From SR-FBR-E99 sp963732365 (GTDB taxonomy: Bacteria > Bacteroidota > Bacteroidia > Bacteroidales > VadinHA17), in contig CAVSZC010000005.1 of NCBI GenBank assembly GCA_963732365.1, positions 1,798,001 to 1,862,000 of the forward strand: a DNA stretch of 64,000 nucleotides, in the 5' to 3' direction. The position numbers and the translations under genes were made by a program. The notes under the pieces are model-generated. The model made no database searches, had not been told where the DNA came from, and worked only from the letters and a program-made list of their open reading frames with translations. Within the stretch, counting starts at the first letter, position 1, and every line of letters starts with the position of its first letter. Positions 9,363 through 19,380 of this stretch are shown piece after piece.

Positions 9363-10498
9363 TTGTCGGTTGAGAGATCAATGGTCCATGTGCGACCCTG
9401 GCTGTCAATGCATACATAACCGTTTTTGTCGGCAGATGGGAGAGAGGCTTCATAACCTGACATGGTGATTATTATCTCGGGTGATTCTCCCTTAGCCTTG
9501 TAACCATACTCCAGGAGAATGGCAGCATCGTCTGCATAGTGGTTTTTCTCGGCTGCATAAGCCCTTTGGGCATAATAGAGCTTACGCAATTCCCATTTTA
9601 TCTTCTCATCAGGATTCATTACAAACTCAGCAGGTTCGCCTGAACCGTCACCGGTGCTGAACTGGAGAAAACCCCACATCTCAGGGTAATGCACATTGAT
9701 GAGACCCTGCGGAGACCATAACCAGTTAAACTCCGGCAGAGACTTGCCGGTGGCAGGGTCAGTCTCCTTGACGTACTTGCCCTTCACATGCTTTGTCTTC
9801 CAGTTCACTCTCGAGAAGTTTACCCTCCACTGCGTTCCGTCTGCAGGGACATCTCCCCATTCCTTAAGCACATCGAAGGGGAAGGCCAGCTCAATGGTCC
9901 ATTTCTCATCGATGTCTGACGGATCATTTATTGTCCCGAAAATTTTGACGGCAGACCTGAGCCCCTGGATGTCCCATGCATCAATCACCTTCCCGAAGTC
10001 GCGGTAGGGGGTGGTGAGCAGCAGATCCCAGACCGTGTTGTAGGCATTCATTTCAAACTCATAATAGCCGTGCGTGTCGCCGTCCGGATCAATAAATACC
10101 TCAAAATCATTGTCATAATAAATGATCGTGTCACGCTGCCTCAGGGTGGCCCATATATGCGGTTCGACAAGCTCAGCAGCCACATACAGGTAGTTGTCAT
10201 CCCAGAGCATCCTGATCCTTGTGTCGTGGAGCGGTTTCGGCTTCAGGTCACCTTCAATGTCTATGAAGGGGTTGCTCCAGGGTGCCTGCGACCATTCACT
10301 GTCAGTGATCTGTCCGTCAATAATTATCTCCGACGAGGTGCGGTAACAGATGTAGTGCTCAGGTTTGAATGAGGTTGCAGGAACGGGTATTTTCCCCGGC
10401 AGGGGATAATGCCCTGTACTTTTCAGCGGCTTATCATGCCCGCATCCACAAAGGAGCAGAGCTGCAAAAACCAATGCGATTATCTTTTTCATGATCAT
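9359..10498 (-). CDS. CBM9-like carbohydrate-binding lipoprotein
   Basis: A 379-residue lipoprotein (MIMKK start, hydrophobic stretch, lipobox LLCGC near residue 18; Met3 is an equally good start). From about residue 50 it carries a CBM9-like beta-sandwich: IDGQITDSEW, then WDDNYLYVAAEL, then DNDFEVFIDPDGDTHGYYEFE, the conserved course of this family. The C-terminal ~100 residues (rich in Lys, Tyr and Ala) look like a separate small domain. It is translationally coupled to the downstream DUF4091 protein, which suggests a surface glycan-binding or hydrolysing pair. The sugar bound is unknown. Confidence 0.82.
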   Translation of the reverse strand: MIMKKIIALVFAALLLCGCGHDKPLKSTGHYPLPGKIPVPATSFKPEHYICYRTSSEIIIDGQITDSEWSQAPWSNPFIDIEGDLKPKPLHDTRIRMLWDDNYLYVAAELVEPHIWATLRQRDTIIYYDNDFEVFIDPDGDTHGYYEFEMNAYNTVWDLLLTTPYRDFGKVIDAWDIQGLRSAVKIFGTINDPSDIDEKWTIELAFPFDVLKEWGDVPADGTQWRVNFSRVNWKTKHVKGKYVKETDPATGKSLPEFNWLWSPQGLINVHYPEMWGFLQFSTGDGSGEPAEFVMNPDEKIKWELRKLYYAQRAYAAEKNHYADDAAILLEYGYKAKGESPEIIITMSGYEASLPSADKNGYVCIDSQGRTWTIDLSTDK

Positions 10499-10534
10499 CT
10501 GATTGAATTACCTCATTTGTTGTACCACTCTTAA

Positions 10535-10547
10535 ACGGAGCCTCCGT
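10535..10547. repeat. Short perfect inverted repeat ACGGAG-C-CTCCGT
   Basis: A 6-bp palindromic pair with a one-base centre in the divergent gap upstream of glyA, about 53 bases before its -7-like motif. The loop is too short for an RNA hairpin, so a protein-binding operator is conceivable. It may also be chance. Confidence 0.25.
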
Positions 10548-10599
10548 GAAATGCTAAAATAGTAAAAATCCGGCTCATGGTTAAAATTATAATTAAGTG

Positions 10600-10607
10600 T
10601 ATATTTG
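10600..10607 (+). promoter_or_regulatory. Possible -7 element (TATATTTG) for glyA
   Basis: TATATTTG, an exact TAnnTTTG match, 66 bases before the glyA start in a 175-base divergent gap. No TTG is found at the expected -33 spacing, so the match rests on the -7 box alone. Confidence 0.45.
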
Positions 10608-10673
10608 TGTCCGGAACTGATTGAGGCCTGACATTCAAACAGTTAATAATCAGAGATTTTAATATAAAGAAAT

Positions 10674-11954
10674 ATGAATAGAGACAGTGTGATATTTGAT
10701 TTGATCGATCGTGAACGTGAACGTCAGACTGATGGCATAGAACTTATTGCCTCCGAGAACTTTGTCAGTCCGCAGGTACTTGAGGCGATGGGTTCGGTTC
10801 TTACGAACAAATATGCAGAGGGGTATCCGGGTTACAGGTACTATGGTGGTTGCGAGGTGGTTGATCAGGTGGAGCAGCTGGCCATTGACAGGCTTAAGCA
10901 GTTGTTCGATGCTGAATATGCCAACGTTCAGCCTCATTCGGGTGCGCAGGCAAATATGGCTGTGTTTCTGGCCGTACTGAAGCCGGGTGACACATTCATG
11001 GGACTCGATCTCTCTCATGGCGGGCACCTTTCACACGGGTCACCGGTAAACTCTTCTGGGATACTGTACAGGCCGGTTTCATATGTCGTCAGGCAGGAGA
11101 CAGGGCGCGTAGACTATGATATGATGGAGGAGGTTGCATTGAGGGAGAAGCCGAAGCTTATAATAGCAGGTGCGTCAGCATATTCAAGGGAGTGGAATTA
11201 TGGTCGGATGCGGGAGATTGCTGACAGGGTGGGGGCACTTCTGATGGTAGACATGGCCCATCCTGCAGGGCTCATTGCCGCAGGGTTGCTCGATAATCCG
11301 CTTAAATCAGCACACATAGTCACATCAACAACTCACAAGACCCTTCGGGGCCCCAGGGGCGGGATTATCCTTATGGGAAAAGACTTTATCAACCCATGGG
11401 GGCTGACAACACCCAAGGGAGAAGTGAAGATGATGTCGGCTGTCCTAAACTCAGCCGTCTTCCCGGGTATACAGGGAGGCCCTCTCGAACATGTTATCGC
11501 CGCCAAGGCAGTATCATTTGGTGAGGCCCTTACCCCTCAGTTCCGCATCTACCAGCAGCAGGTAAAGAAAAACGCATCAGTCATGGCAGAAGCTTTTATG
11601 AACCTGGGGTACAAGGTAATATCAGACGGTACAGACAATCATTCGATGCTCATTGACCTGAGAACAAAGTTCCCTGAGATATCAGGCAAAAAAGTTGAGA
11701 ACACACTTGTCAGAGCCCATATCACCGTTAACAAGAACATGGTTCCTTTTGACTCACGTTCTCCTTTCCTCACATCGGGGATAAGGGTTGGAACACCCGC
11801 TATAACGACACGCGGACTGAGGGAAGGTGACATGAGCGTCATCGTGGGATTCATTGATGAGGTGATAAGCAACATTGAAAATGAGACGGTTATCGGATCA
11901 GTAGGCGAACGTGTCCGTAAGATGATGAAAGATCTCCCACTTTTTGCCGTTTAG
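10674..11954 (+). CDS. glyA: Serine hydroxymethyltransferase
   Basis: PLP enzyme converting serine and tetrahydrofolate to glycine and 5,10-methylene-THF in the cytoplasm, the main source of one-carbon units. Full length at 426 residues. Motifs seen: ELIASENF (23-30), YAEGYPGYRYYGG (48-59), the PLP-binding region MVDMAHPAGL, and the Schiff-base Lys222 in STTHKTLRGPRGG. The start fits the family, which opens directly with a helix before ELIASEN. A TSUP-type permease follows after 24 bases and is probably cotranscribed. Assignment is secure. Confidence 0.98.
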   Translation: MNRDSVIFDLIDRERERQTDGIELIASENFVSPQVLEAMGSVLTNKYAEGYPGYRYYGGCEVVDQVEQLAIDRLKQLFDAEYANVQPHSGAQANMAVFLAVLKPGDTFMGLDLSHGGHLSHGSPVNSSGILYRPVSYVVRQETGRVDYDMMEEVALREKPKLIIAGASAYSREWNYGRMREIADRVGALLMVDMAHPAGLIAAGLLDNPLKSAHIVTSTTHKTLRGPRGGIILMGKDFINPWGLTTPKGEVKMMSAVLNSAVFPGIQGGPLEHVIAAKAVSFGEALTPQFRIYQQQVKKNASVMAEAFMNLGYKVISDGTDNHSMLIDLRTKFPEISGKKVENTLVRAHITVNKNMVPFDSRSPFLTSGIRVGTPAITTRGLREGDMSVIVGFIDEVISNIENETVIGSVGERVRKMMKDLPLFAV

Positions 11955-11978
11955 GCAGATAAATAACTCCGGCTACTG

Positions 11979-12752
11979 ATGGAATGGTACATGTATCTGG
12001 CAGTCATCGCTGCCGGACTCTTTGCAGGGTTTGTTAATACCCTTGCCGGCAGCGGCTCGCTTCTTACCCTGCCGCTGCTGATGTTTCTCGGTCTGCCGGC
12101 AAACATAGCCAACGGCACCAACAGAATAGGTGTCCTGGCTCAGAGTGCCATCGGGGCGTGGAGTTTCAGGAATCAGAAGATTTACAGCGTCAGAGAAAGT
12201 ATGTGGATGGCCATTCCCGCAACGCTTGGCTCCCTGGCAGGCTCGCTGCTGGCCATCAGGATCAATGAAAGGATAATGGAACTGCTCATCGGCGGTCTGC
12301 TTATCTTCATGTTTTTCGTCATACTCTACAAGCCGGAGCAGTGGGTTCGTGAACACGCTTTGGGAATAAGCGCCCGCCGACGCGGATGGGTGATACTCAT
12401 CTTCTTTTTCATTGGCATATACGGAGGGTTCATACAGGCCGGAGTGGGATTCTTTCTGCTTGCCGCCCTTGTCCTCGGGGCCGGGATGGGTCTCACGAAG
12501 GCAAACGCTGTGAAGGTGGCCATAGTGGCAATATTTACATTTGTGGCTCTGCTGGTCTTCATCCTGAGCGGACAGGTGAATTATTTTATCGGTCTGATTT
12601 TAGCTGCGGGGCAGGGTGTGGGTGCACTGATAGCATCAAAGTTTGCAGTCAGCTGGGGTCCTAAAGTTGTACGTATAGTTCTGCTGGTGGCCGTGATGGC
12701 ATCAGCGCTTAAACTTACAGGGGCCTTTGACCTTCTTTTAGGCTGGTTCTGA
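11979..12752 (+). CDS. TSUP (TauE/SafE) family membrane permease
   Basis: Integral membrane protein of 257 residues with about 8 predicted helices in two similar halves. The family motif region GFVNTLAGSGSLLTLPLL lies in the first half (about 14-31), and the mirrored GGFIQAGVGFFLLAAL in the second (about 146-161). TSUP proteins export or import sulfite, sulfoacetate or related organic anions, but the substrate cannot be read from the sequence. It follows glyA closely on the same strand. The tonB gene converges on it with only 14 bases between stops. Confidence 0.88.
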   Translation: MEWYMYLAVIAAGLFAGFVNTLAGSGSLLTLPLLMFLGLPANIANGTNRIGVLAQSAIGAWSFRNQKIYSVRESMWMAIPATLGSLAGSLLAIRINERIMELLIGGLLIFMFFVILYKPEQWVREHALGISARRRGWVILIFFFIGIYGGFIQAGVGFFLLAALVLGAGMGLTKANAVKVAIVAIFTFVALLVFILSGQVNYFIGLILAAGQGVGALIASKFAVSWGPKVVRIVLLVAVMASALKLTGAFDLLLGWF

Positions 12753-12766
12753 CCTGAAAAGGGTGG

Positions 12767-13660
12767 TTAATTAAGCTTGAAAACGTATGTGATAGTACCC
12801 TTTTGCAGCATGGGAGCATTATCGTTGCTTTCGAATGTTGCCTTCATGGCTGCCTGACGGGCTTCCCTGATAAGATCCTCGTCAAGTGTGGTGGATCCTT
12901 TTACCCCTGCAACCGCATTTGTCACTTTGCCTGACCTGTCTACTGCTATCTCGACAACCACTGTGCCTTCTTTCTGGTAGATGTAATTAGGCTTAGGGAG
13001 TGACCGGTAATTTCTGTCACCGAGTCTGAAGGAAACAGATCCATCCCCGATGCCTCCCCCCGGTCCATAATTAGGGGCACCAACTGTGCCGGTCTGAACA
13101 CCCTGGTTTCCCTCTCCGCCGGCTACACCTTCACTTGTACCCGTTTCTCCGGCATTTCCAGCGTTACCAAATGCATTTTTGGCACGGTCATTAATCTGGT
13201 TCAGTCTTCGCTGTTCCTCTTCAATCCTGCGCTTTTCTGCATTTTCCTGTTCTATCCTGGCTCTCTCAGCCCTGGCTTCCTCAAGTCTTTTTCTTTCAGC
13301 CTCACGGGCCTCGGTTTCACGCTTCACTTGTTCCGGGTCAGGCTCCTTCTTCTTTACCTCAACAGACTCTTCAAAGTCCTGTGTCAGAATGGCATCATCC
13401 TCACCCTCTTCACCGGATGAGACAGGCGGAGGCACATACTGAGCCTGGGGTGCTGGTTCAAAGAGCCCGCTGCCGGTTTGATCATACCCGAAATTAACAA
13501 GTAGTCCCTCCTCAACCTCAACTGGCATTGAAGGCTTTATCTTGAAGGAAAATGAAAGGAGAAATATTGCAAGCATTAAGTGAACAATTGCACTTATCGC
13601 AATACCTTGTTTCTTTTCTTTCGAGAAGGAAACTTCGTTATTATTTTGGTGTTGTGGCAA
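12767..13660 (-). CDS. tonB: TonB-like energy transducer
   Basis: Transmits proton-motive force from ExbB/ExbD to outer-membrane receptors. Layout: cytoplasmic N-terminus with one membrane helix (about 19-41), a proline/acidic linker, a charged E/R/K helical stretch (about 95-165), a Gly/Asn-rich spacer (about 165-205), and a TonB C-terminal domain (about 215-297, with EGTVVVEIAVDRSGKV). The long charged helix recalls TolA, so a Tol-type role is possible. Its start overlaps the exbD stop by 20 bases, and it is the last gene of the three-gene unit. Convergent with the TSUP gene. Confidence 0.88.
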   Translation of the reverse strand: MPQHQNNNEVSFSKEKKQGIAISAIVHLMLAIFLLSFSFKIKPSMPVEVEEGLLVNFGYDQTGSGLFEPAPQAQYVPPPVSSGEEGEDDAILTQDFEESVEVKKKEPDPEQVKRETEAREAERKRLEEARAERARIEQENAEKRRIEEEQRRLNQINDRAKNAFGNAGNAGETGTSEGVAGGEGNQGVQTGTVGAPNYGPGGGIGDGSVSFRLGDRNYRSLPKPNYIYQKEGTVVVEIAVDRSGKVTNAVAGVKGSTTLDEDLIREARQAAMKATFESNDNAPMLQKGTITYVFKLN

Positions 13661-14033
13661 GTATAAGTTTATATTGATTCTTTGCTGCTATATTCATTAC
13701 GTTGACAACATACTCGATCGGGACACTTCTGTCAGCATGCACGGAAATATATATTTCCGGATTTGCTCCAACCCTGGCCTGAAGAGCAGCCTCAAGGTTC
13801 TCAAGTGCAATTAACTGGTCTTCTATGTAATAGTTATGATCAGGAGTAATTGAGACAGTGGTCATCGGGCGTGCATTAGACTGGGTAGTCCCTTTAGGTA
13901 ATAACAGCTTAAGAGCTGTGGGATGCACCAGCGTCGAAGTGAGCATAAAAAAGAGCAGAAGTAAAAAGACAATATCCGACATCCCGGCCGAACTGAAGCT
14001 TATACCTACCTTATTTCTACTTGTAATGGCCAT
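13641..14033 (-). CDS. exbD: ExbD/TolR biopolymer transport protein
   Basis: A 130-residue inner-membrane protein with one N-terminal helix (about 15-36) preceded by SSAGMSDIVFLLLLFF. The aspartate in that helix corresponds to the proton-carrying residue of ExbD/TolR. The periplasmic part contains the family's HADRSVPIEYVVNVM segment. It lies 6 bases after exbB and overlaps tonB. Together they form one motor complex. Confidence 0.93.
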   Translation of the reverse strand: MAITSRNKVGISFSSAGMSDIVFLLLLFFMLTSTLVHPTALKLLLPKGTTQSNARPMTTVSITPDHNYYIEDQLIALENLEAALQARVGANPEIYISVHADRSVPIEYVVNVMNIAAKNQYKLILATTPK

Positions 14034-14039
14034 GAGGTG

Positions 14040-14720
14040 TTATTTAACTGGTTCGTTGAGAATATCCATAAATTCTTCAGTAGTAGCCTGCAGTCTGAAT
14101 ACTACATGTTCAACCCTTACTACCAGAGCATTATATGCAAAGTAACTGAGGATGCTGACAATCAGACCCCACACTGTCGTAAGAAGAGCAACATAAATAC
14201 CGCCGCTCAGTGTGCTTATATCCAGACTATTACCTGCCTGTGACATCTCATAGAATGCCTGTACCATGCCGATGACAGTTCCGAAGAAGCCGAGAAGCGG
14301 AGCAGCACCGGCTATTGTCGCCAGCGTCGGGAAGGATTTTTCAAGCTTATAAATCTCCATCTTCCCGACGTTTTCGATGGCTGCTGTAACGTCAGTCAGC
14401 GGTCTTCCCAGACGGCTGATACCTTTTTCAATCATCCGGGCATGAGGCGTGTTGGAAGAACGGCAGAGCTGCTTGGCAGCATCAACTTTCCCTTCATACA
14501 TATAATCTTTGATGCGGTTCATGAAGGTATTGTCATTCTTCGTAGCTTTTCGGATAACAAGATACCTTTCAATAAAAATATATATGGCAGCCAGCGAAAG
14601 AATGGAAATAATGTGCATGACCCAGCCTCCTGCGAGATAAAGATCAGCAAGTGACATGGTAGCTTCCTCGACGGCGGGAGCGGCTGCGGTACCCTGTAAT
14701 AAGATGTTTGATAGTATCAT
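14040..14720 (-). CDS. exbB: ExbB/MotA/TolQ proton channel protein
   Basis: Proton-channel subunit of the TonB motor. 226 residues, with one N-terminal membrane helix and two more in the C-terminal half. The MotA/TolQ/ExbB signature is seen at about 135-200 (TLATIAGAAPLLGFFGTVIG followed by GGIYVALLTTVWGL). First gene of exbB-exbD-tonB; a 127-base gap separates it from the TamB-like gene upstream. No exact TAnnTTTG element is seen in that gap. Confidence 0.95.
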   Translation of the reverse strand: MILSNILLQGTAAAPAVEEATMSLADLYLAGGWVMHIISILSLAAIYIFIERYLVIRKATKNDNTFMNRIKDYMYEGKVDAAKQLCRSSNTPHARMIEKGISRLGRPLTDVTAAIENVGKMEIYKLEKSFPTLATIAGAAPLLGFFGTVIGMVQAFYEMSQAGNSLDISTLSGGIYVALLTTVWGLIVSILSYFAYNALVVRVEHVVFRLQATTEEFMDILNEPVK

Positions 14721-14847
14721 TTTAATGTGTTTAATTGTTAACTGTTTGACTTACTATTTTATATCATCGCGCGAATATATGAAAAAAACGGCCAAACGAT
14801 CCCTGAATTATGTGAACGGTGGAAAAAATGGGCCTCTTGTTGAAAGA

Positions 14848-17800
14848 TTACTGATCCTTAGGCTCTCCTTCAGCCGGAGCCACTTTTTTCTTCCTGTTGT
14901 CAGGGAGGATGAAGAGGTCTTCGAACTTGTCGAAATCACGCCTTAAGAAGATGCCAATGCCCTGCGTGTACGGGGCAGTCTCATAAAAGATGTCATTGTT
15001 GGCCCTGTTGAACAACTTGAAACGCAGTTTCTCTGTGATCTTATATTCGATGTTGAAGTCGCCGCTGATAGTGCTGGCATTGGCATTTGACTCTTTACCG
15101 CTTACATCAAAGTTGCCGTTGACGATGACCTTATCATTGAGCAACTGTGTTGACAGGGCCACCTCAACCTCCTGGGGTGTAATATCATTGCCTGGCCGGT
15201 AATTCAATCCAATATCGAAGTCATTGCTGATCTGTGACAGCCAGTTACTTACCTGGTTGGTGAGCATTTCGGTGGTAGTTACCCCCAATGCCGCGGCACC
15301 CTGGGTCGATGACTGGGTTGAAGCACTGTAGAGAGCCGGGTCAGGATAGAAACTGTTCATTACCAGCAGGTAAAGAAACTGCCGGCTGAGCTCTTCCTCG
15401 GTGTTGATGGCCATGTTAAGATATTGCCTGACATCATCATTGGCCGTAGGAAGATCAATATTGAATCCGATTACCGGATTCATAAGTTTCTCAGTCAGGA
15501 TCAGCTGACATTCGACCGGAATCCTTTCTCTGAATTCTTCCTCGGGGTAGATGTCATACAATGAGGCTTTCAGCCGGTAAACAGCCCTTATATTCAGCTC
15601 GGCATCCTCAATTCCCCCGTTCCATGTAATTGTGCCACCCTCCTCAATTGAGAACCGCTTGTTGAGTATATTGCCCAGGGTGAACAGATAGTCACCGTCT
15701 TCAATGACATAATTACCTGCCATCTTAACATCCCCCTTCCTGTCCATGGTTATATTGAGCTTTCCCTCTCCGGTGCCCCGGATTACATCCCCTGCCTTGG
15801 GGTCTATCAGTATCTGCACCTCTGCTTCCGGGGTAACCTCCAGGTCAAAATAGAGCTCAATGTTGCTCCCCTCCGGCTCCTTGATGAAAATGTTCTCTCT
15901 TGCTTCGGCATTCTCCTCCTCCTTCTTTGTATCGATCATTATGATGTAAGGGTATTCGCTTACGACCTCGCTTGAGCTCAGGGGAACAAAGAATGAAGTA
16001 TTGTCTTCGGTGCGTCCTGACATAATGATAGTAATCTTGTCAGGGGCCCCTTTTATGCTGGCATAGCCTGTGGCATAAGCTGTTCCGTAGAAGGTGTCAT
16101 TGTCTTTTGGCCTGGTGTTCAGTACAAGCATCTTTTCGGCTCTTATGTCGAAGTTGATGCCAAGATTTTTAAATGAATCATATGTCAGGCTGCCGTTTAT
16201 CGTACCATGATTCATTTTCTCGTCATTAATCCTGATGTTTCGGAAGTCAATACCTTTCCGGGTAAATCTTATGCTGTCCGAAAAACTGTACCTTGTCTGA
16301 AGAAAATCAACTTTCAGGGAAGCCTCCTCGGCCATCACCGATCCTTCGAGTATGAGCTGCTTCAGCTTTCCGTACAACCTGGCTTTGCCTGAGCCAACGC
16401 CCCTGACATCTGAGGCAAAAGAGCTGACCAGAGGATTAATCACGTTGAGAGGCATCCGGAAAGTCTGAGCTGTAATATCTGCAGTCTGTGATGAAGGATT
16501 ATAGATTCCGCTGATATCAAAAAACTTTGAGCCCTGAAAATCGTTTTTAATATTGATGACGGCAACTTTACGCTGTGGGTTCCATTCACTCAATACCGTC
16601 ACCGTACCATACAGGTTGTTGTTGAGCGTAAAATCGCTTACATTGATGTCACTCTCAAACAGGACCTTGTCAAAAGCATCAGATACAGCAATACTGCCTT
16701 TCAACCGACCTCCGAAGGTCATTCCGGGTGATCCGGAGTCCTTTTTCCCGGAGGGGTTCTTTCTGTTGTTCAGGAAATCGAGGTTCAGTCCCTCAAAACT
16801 TAACTCCAGCCTGTCTTGCGGTGATGAAGACAAGCGGCCATCAAGCCTGATGAAGTTGTTTTCACTGTTCACCAGCAGGTTTCTGAATGTTGTTGCCGCA
16901 GAGTCAATAACTATCTGTGCCGGACTGATTTTCCACGGTGAATTGTCAACAGTAAAAGATGAGGGCAGAACTTCTATCGTCATGTATGGTCTCCGCAGTT
17001 CGTTGAGGCCGTAGAACCCTGTCGCCCTGATCTCACCGAGTGTCCGGCCTCCGTCATTGTTATTCCATCGCATTCCCAGATCAACCGTATCAGGCCGGCT
17101 GGTGGCGTTTAGGCTGAAGTTGACAAGCTTGGACCTTTCGGGAAGAAAGAGTGTATCGGCGAGCAGCGAGATACTCATTCTGCCGTTGCTGACAGAACTC
17201 ATCACCGACATTTTCTTCAACCTGTTACCGAATGCTTCAACTGCATCGGACCGGATATCAGCCTTGAATTCGGAACTGGAATCCCTGAAGTAACCGCTCA
17301 GGGTGCTGCCGCTGGCGATGCTTACACCTGAGCCGAAAAAATCATTGAGCTTATCGATATTCTTTATCCTGGCGTTGAAGGAGAACTGGTTCAACATCTT
17401 TTCGTCTGCCGGCGTTGCAGCAGGCACGGCAAATTTTGAAGGAAAAAGCCCGGCAAGAATTGTCTTTGCCGCGAAGCCCAGTGCCGCAAATGTATGTTCA
17501 CCGCGTATCTCAGCGTCTGCAAAATCAGATCTGAGCGACAGTAGTGGCGTACCCTCATCCTTTTCGGAACGGATAAGAAAGTCGTATATTGAGATCTTCC
17601 CGTTCGAGTTCTCAAGTGTTGAATTAATAAGCCTGAGATCGCCATCAAGATTATCAATGTTATTGCCTTTGAAGGTTGCGGTTAGGAGTGCCGACGCCCG
17701 GAAGAGGGTATCCTTCCCGACCAGGTTGAGTCTGTGCAGCTCGGCGTTTGCCAGGTTCATTGTGAAGTCGAACTCCGGCAGTGTCTGTCCCAGGTCAAAT

Positions 17801-19332
17801 CTTCCCAGGATATCCATCCTGATATTCTGGTCCCTCACAGCAATATTCCCATCCCAGACACGGTCAGAGTATTTACCTTCAACAGCAACGTTGCGGTACA
17901 GATAATCATTTATCTCTACGCTGTCAATAACACCGTTAATGTTAGCCGACAGGTGCTTGAACGATTGCATTGACCCGTCAATATTGGCATGCAGCCAAAG
18001 GCCTCCGAATAATTCATTATTTCTTGTGACATAAGCCAGATCAACATCACTGGCGTTGAGGAGGCCATTGAACCTGAAGAGATTCTTCCCGTCAGGTCTC
18101 AGGGAAAGGTCGGTGGATACACTTCCCCTTTCTGTTGTAAGAGTACCGAATGCCACAAAATCGGTTGTGAATCCTGTGAAACTGCCGGTGAATGATATAA
18201 TGCCCAGATCATGTGCTATAACAGGCAGCCTGACTGGCCTGTTTCCAGGCAGAATGATCCTTTCGATGTCATCTGCCCTGGTGCTCAGGCTCGTGAAGTC
18301 GATATACAGATAGCTCTCATTTATCGCCGGCAGGCCGGAGACATCAAAATCAAATTCGAGCCTTGTTGAGGTTGCATATTCAATGGTAATATCCCGTCCT
18401 TTCATCTCTGCAACAGGACCGCTGACCATTCCTGATATGATGACATCCTGGCTTAAACCTGCAACCGGTTTCACAAAGTATGCGAGATCGTGTATGTTGA
18501 GAAGGGATTCTTTCAATATTATATCAAGCCTTACCTTATTCAGAAAATCGGAATATCCTGCACTGTCAGTCTTGAGGATCAGGACCCTGTCAGCCAGTAT
18601 GCTGCTGGAGTCTGTCCTGAGGTCTATATCCCTGAAGAACAGTCCATTATCTCTTACTGACAGTGTCATGTTAAGTTTCTCACCCGTGAATCCTCCGGAC
18701 TCCCTGAATGACACTTGTTTGATGGTCATACTGACCGAATCTGAGTTGATGGTCAGATCATGCACTTGTCCATTGATGGAGCTGATCCTCATGTCTCTGA
18801 CATTGACGCGGCCCGGCTGAACACCGACGGTGTCAAGTGCATTTGAAAGTGAATAAGCTCCGTTAAACATCTCAATCTCCGCGAAGTTGATATTCAGGGA
18901 CTTTGTAGTATCCCTCTCCCCGTCACTCTTCAGCTTGCTTATATACCATGAAAGATTCATAATGCCTGCTGAGTCGGCAGCCATCCTGAAGTCAGGCTCA
19001 TAAATTTCGACACGCCCGAAAATGAATGTTCTGTCTGATGGCCTGAACTCCTTTATTCTCAGGGAAACATGGCGCGCATGGAGGAGCGTGTCGCGGTTAA
19101 TGTCTTCAATCAGGACGTCGTAGAGTACAATTTTCCGGAAGAAAGTGTATGATACCTTTCCAACGGAGATATTGGTCCCGAGTTTCTGAGAAACGTTATC
19201 GGTCAGCCATGATACTACATATGTCTGAAACTTGGGTGCACGGAAAAGAATGAATGAGAGCGATGCAATGATAAATAACAACGCAATCAGAACAATAAGG
19301 TATCTGACAATTTTTTTAATAATTTTGGCCAT
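14848..19332 (-). CDS. TamB-like translocation/assembly module protein (AsmA-like, DUF490)
   Basis: A 1494-residue envelope protein: one N-terminal membrane anchor (about 7-31), then a very long beta-rich periplasmic region, ending in a DUF490/TamB domain (about 1080-1470, including VIRGTGEGKLNI and a segment with YLFTLGNILNKRFSIEEGGTI). TamB-like proteins bridge inner and outer membranes and are implicated in outer-membrane protein assembly or phospholipid transport. No TamA/BamA-type partner is in the window. It is divergent from tsaD with only 48 bases between, so the regulatory regions must be compact or overlap the genes. Family secure; substrate not known. Confidence 0.9.
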   Translation of the reverse strand: MAKIIKKIVRYLIVLIALLFIIASLSFILFRAPKFQTYVVSWLTDNVSQKLGTNISVGKVSYTFFRKIVLYDVLIEDINRDTLLHARHVSLRIKEFRPSDRTFIFGRVEIYEPDFRMAADSAGIMNLSWYISKLKSDGERDTTKSLNINFAEIEMFNGAYSLSNALDTVGVQPGRVNVRDMRISSINGQVHDLTINSDSVSMTIKQVSFRESGGFTGEKLNMTLSVRDNGLFFRDIDLRTDSSSILADRVLILKTDSAGYSDFLNKVRLDIILKESLLNIHDLAYFVKPVAGLSQDVIISGMVSGPVAEMKGRDITIEYATSTRLEFDFDVSGLPAINESYLYIDFTSLSTRADDIERIILPGNRPVRLPVIAHDLGIISFTGSFTGFTTDFVAFGTLTTERGSVSTDLSLRPDGKNLFRFNGLLNASDVDLAYVTRNNELFGGLWLHANIDGSMQSFKHLSANINGVIDSVEINDYLYRNVAVEGKYSDRVWDGNIAVRDQNIRMDILGRFDLGQTLPEFDFTMNLANAELHRLNLVGKDTLFRASALLTATFKGNNIDNLDGDLRLINSTLENSNGKISIYDFLIRSEKDEGTPLLSLRSDFADAEIRGEHTFAALGFAAKTILAGLFPSKFAVPAATPADEKMLNQFSFNARIKNIDKLNDFFGSGVSIASGSTLSGYFRDSSSEFKADIRSDAVEAFGNRLKKMSVMSSVSNGRMSISLLADTLFLPERSKLVNFSLNATSRPDTVDLGMRWNNNDGGRTLGEIRATGFYGLNELRRPYMTIEVLPSSFTVDNSPWKISPAQIVIDSAATTFRNLLVNSENNFIRLDGRLSSSPQDRLELSFEGLNLDFLNNRKNPSGKKDSGSPGMTFGGRLKGSIAVSDAFDKVLFESDINVSDFTLNNNLYGTVTVLSEWNPQRKVAVINIKNDFQGSKFFDISGIYNPSSQTADITAQTFRMPLNVINPLVSSFASDVRGVGSGKARLYGKLKQLILEGSVMAEEASLKVDFLQTRYSFSDSIRFTRKGIDFRNIRINDEKMNHGTINGSLTYDSFKNLGINFDIRAEKMLVLNTRPKDNDTFYGTAYATGYASIKGAPDKITIIMSGRTEDNTSFFVPLSSSEVVSEYPYIIMIDTKKEEENAEARENIFIKEPEGSNIELYFDLEVTPEAEVQILIDPKAGDVIRGTGEGKLNITMDRKGDVKMAGNYVIEDGDYLFTLGNILNKRFSIEEGGTITWNGGIEDAELNIRAVYRLKASLYDIYPEEEFRERIPVECQLILTEKLMNPVIGFNIDLPTANDDVRQYLNMAINTEEELSRQFLYLLVMNSFYPDPALYSASTQSSTQGAAALGVTTTEMLTNQVSNWLSQISNDFDIGLNYRPGNDITPQEVEVALSTQLLNDKVIVNGNFDVSGKESNANASTISGDFNIEYKITEKLRFKLFNRANNDIFYETAPYTQGIGIFLRRDFDKFEDLFILPDNRKKKVAPAEGEPKDQ

Positions 19333-19380
19333 TCAAATCTGCAATCCTGCTGCAGGCGAAGTTAATAAAAAAACAACGAA

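Noticed and set aside
10499..10673. Glycine riboswitch before glyA
   Set aside because: No tandem aptamer core or expression-platform hairpin could be drawn in the 175-base gap.
17303..17905. A 200-codon open frame on the + strand
   Set aside because: Antisense to the TamB-like gene; its Ser/Leu/Arg-rich composition is what a reverse reading of beta-rich coding DNA gives.
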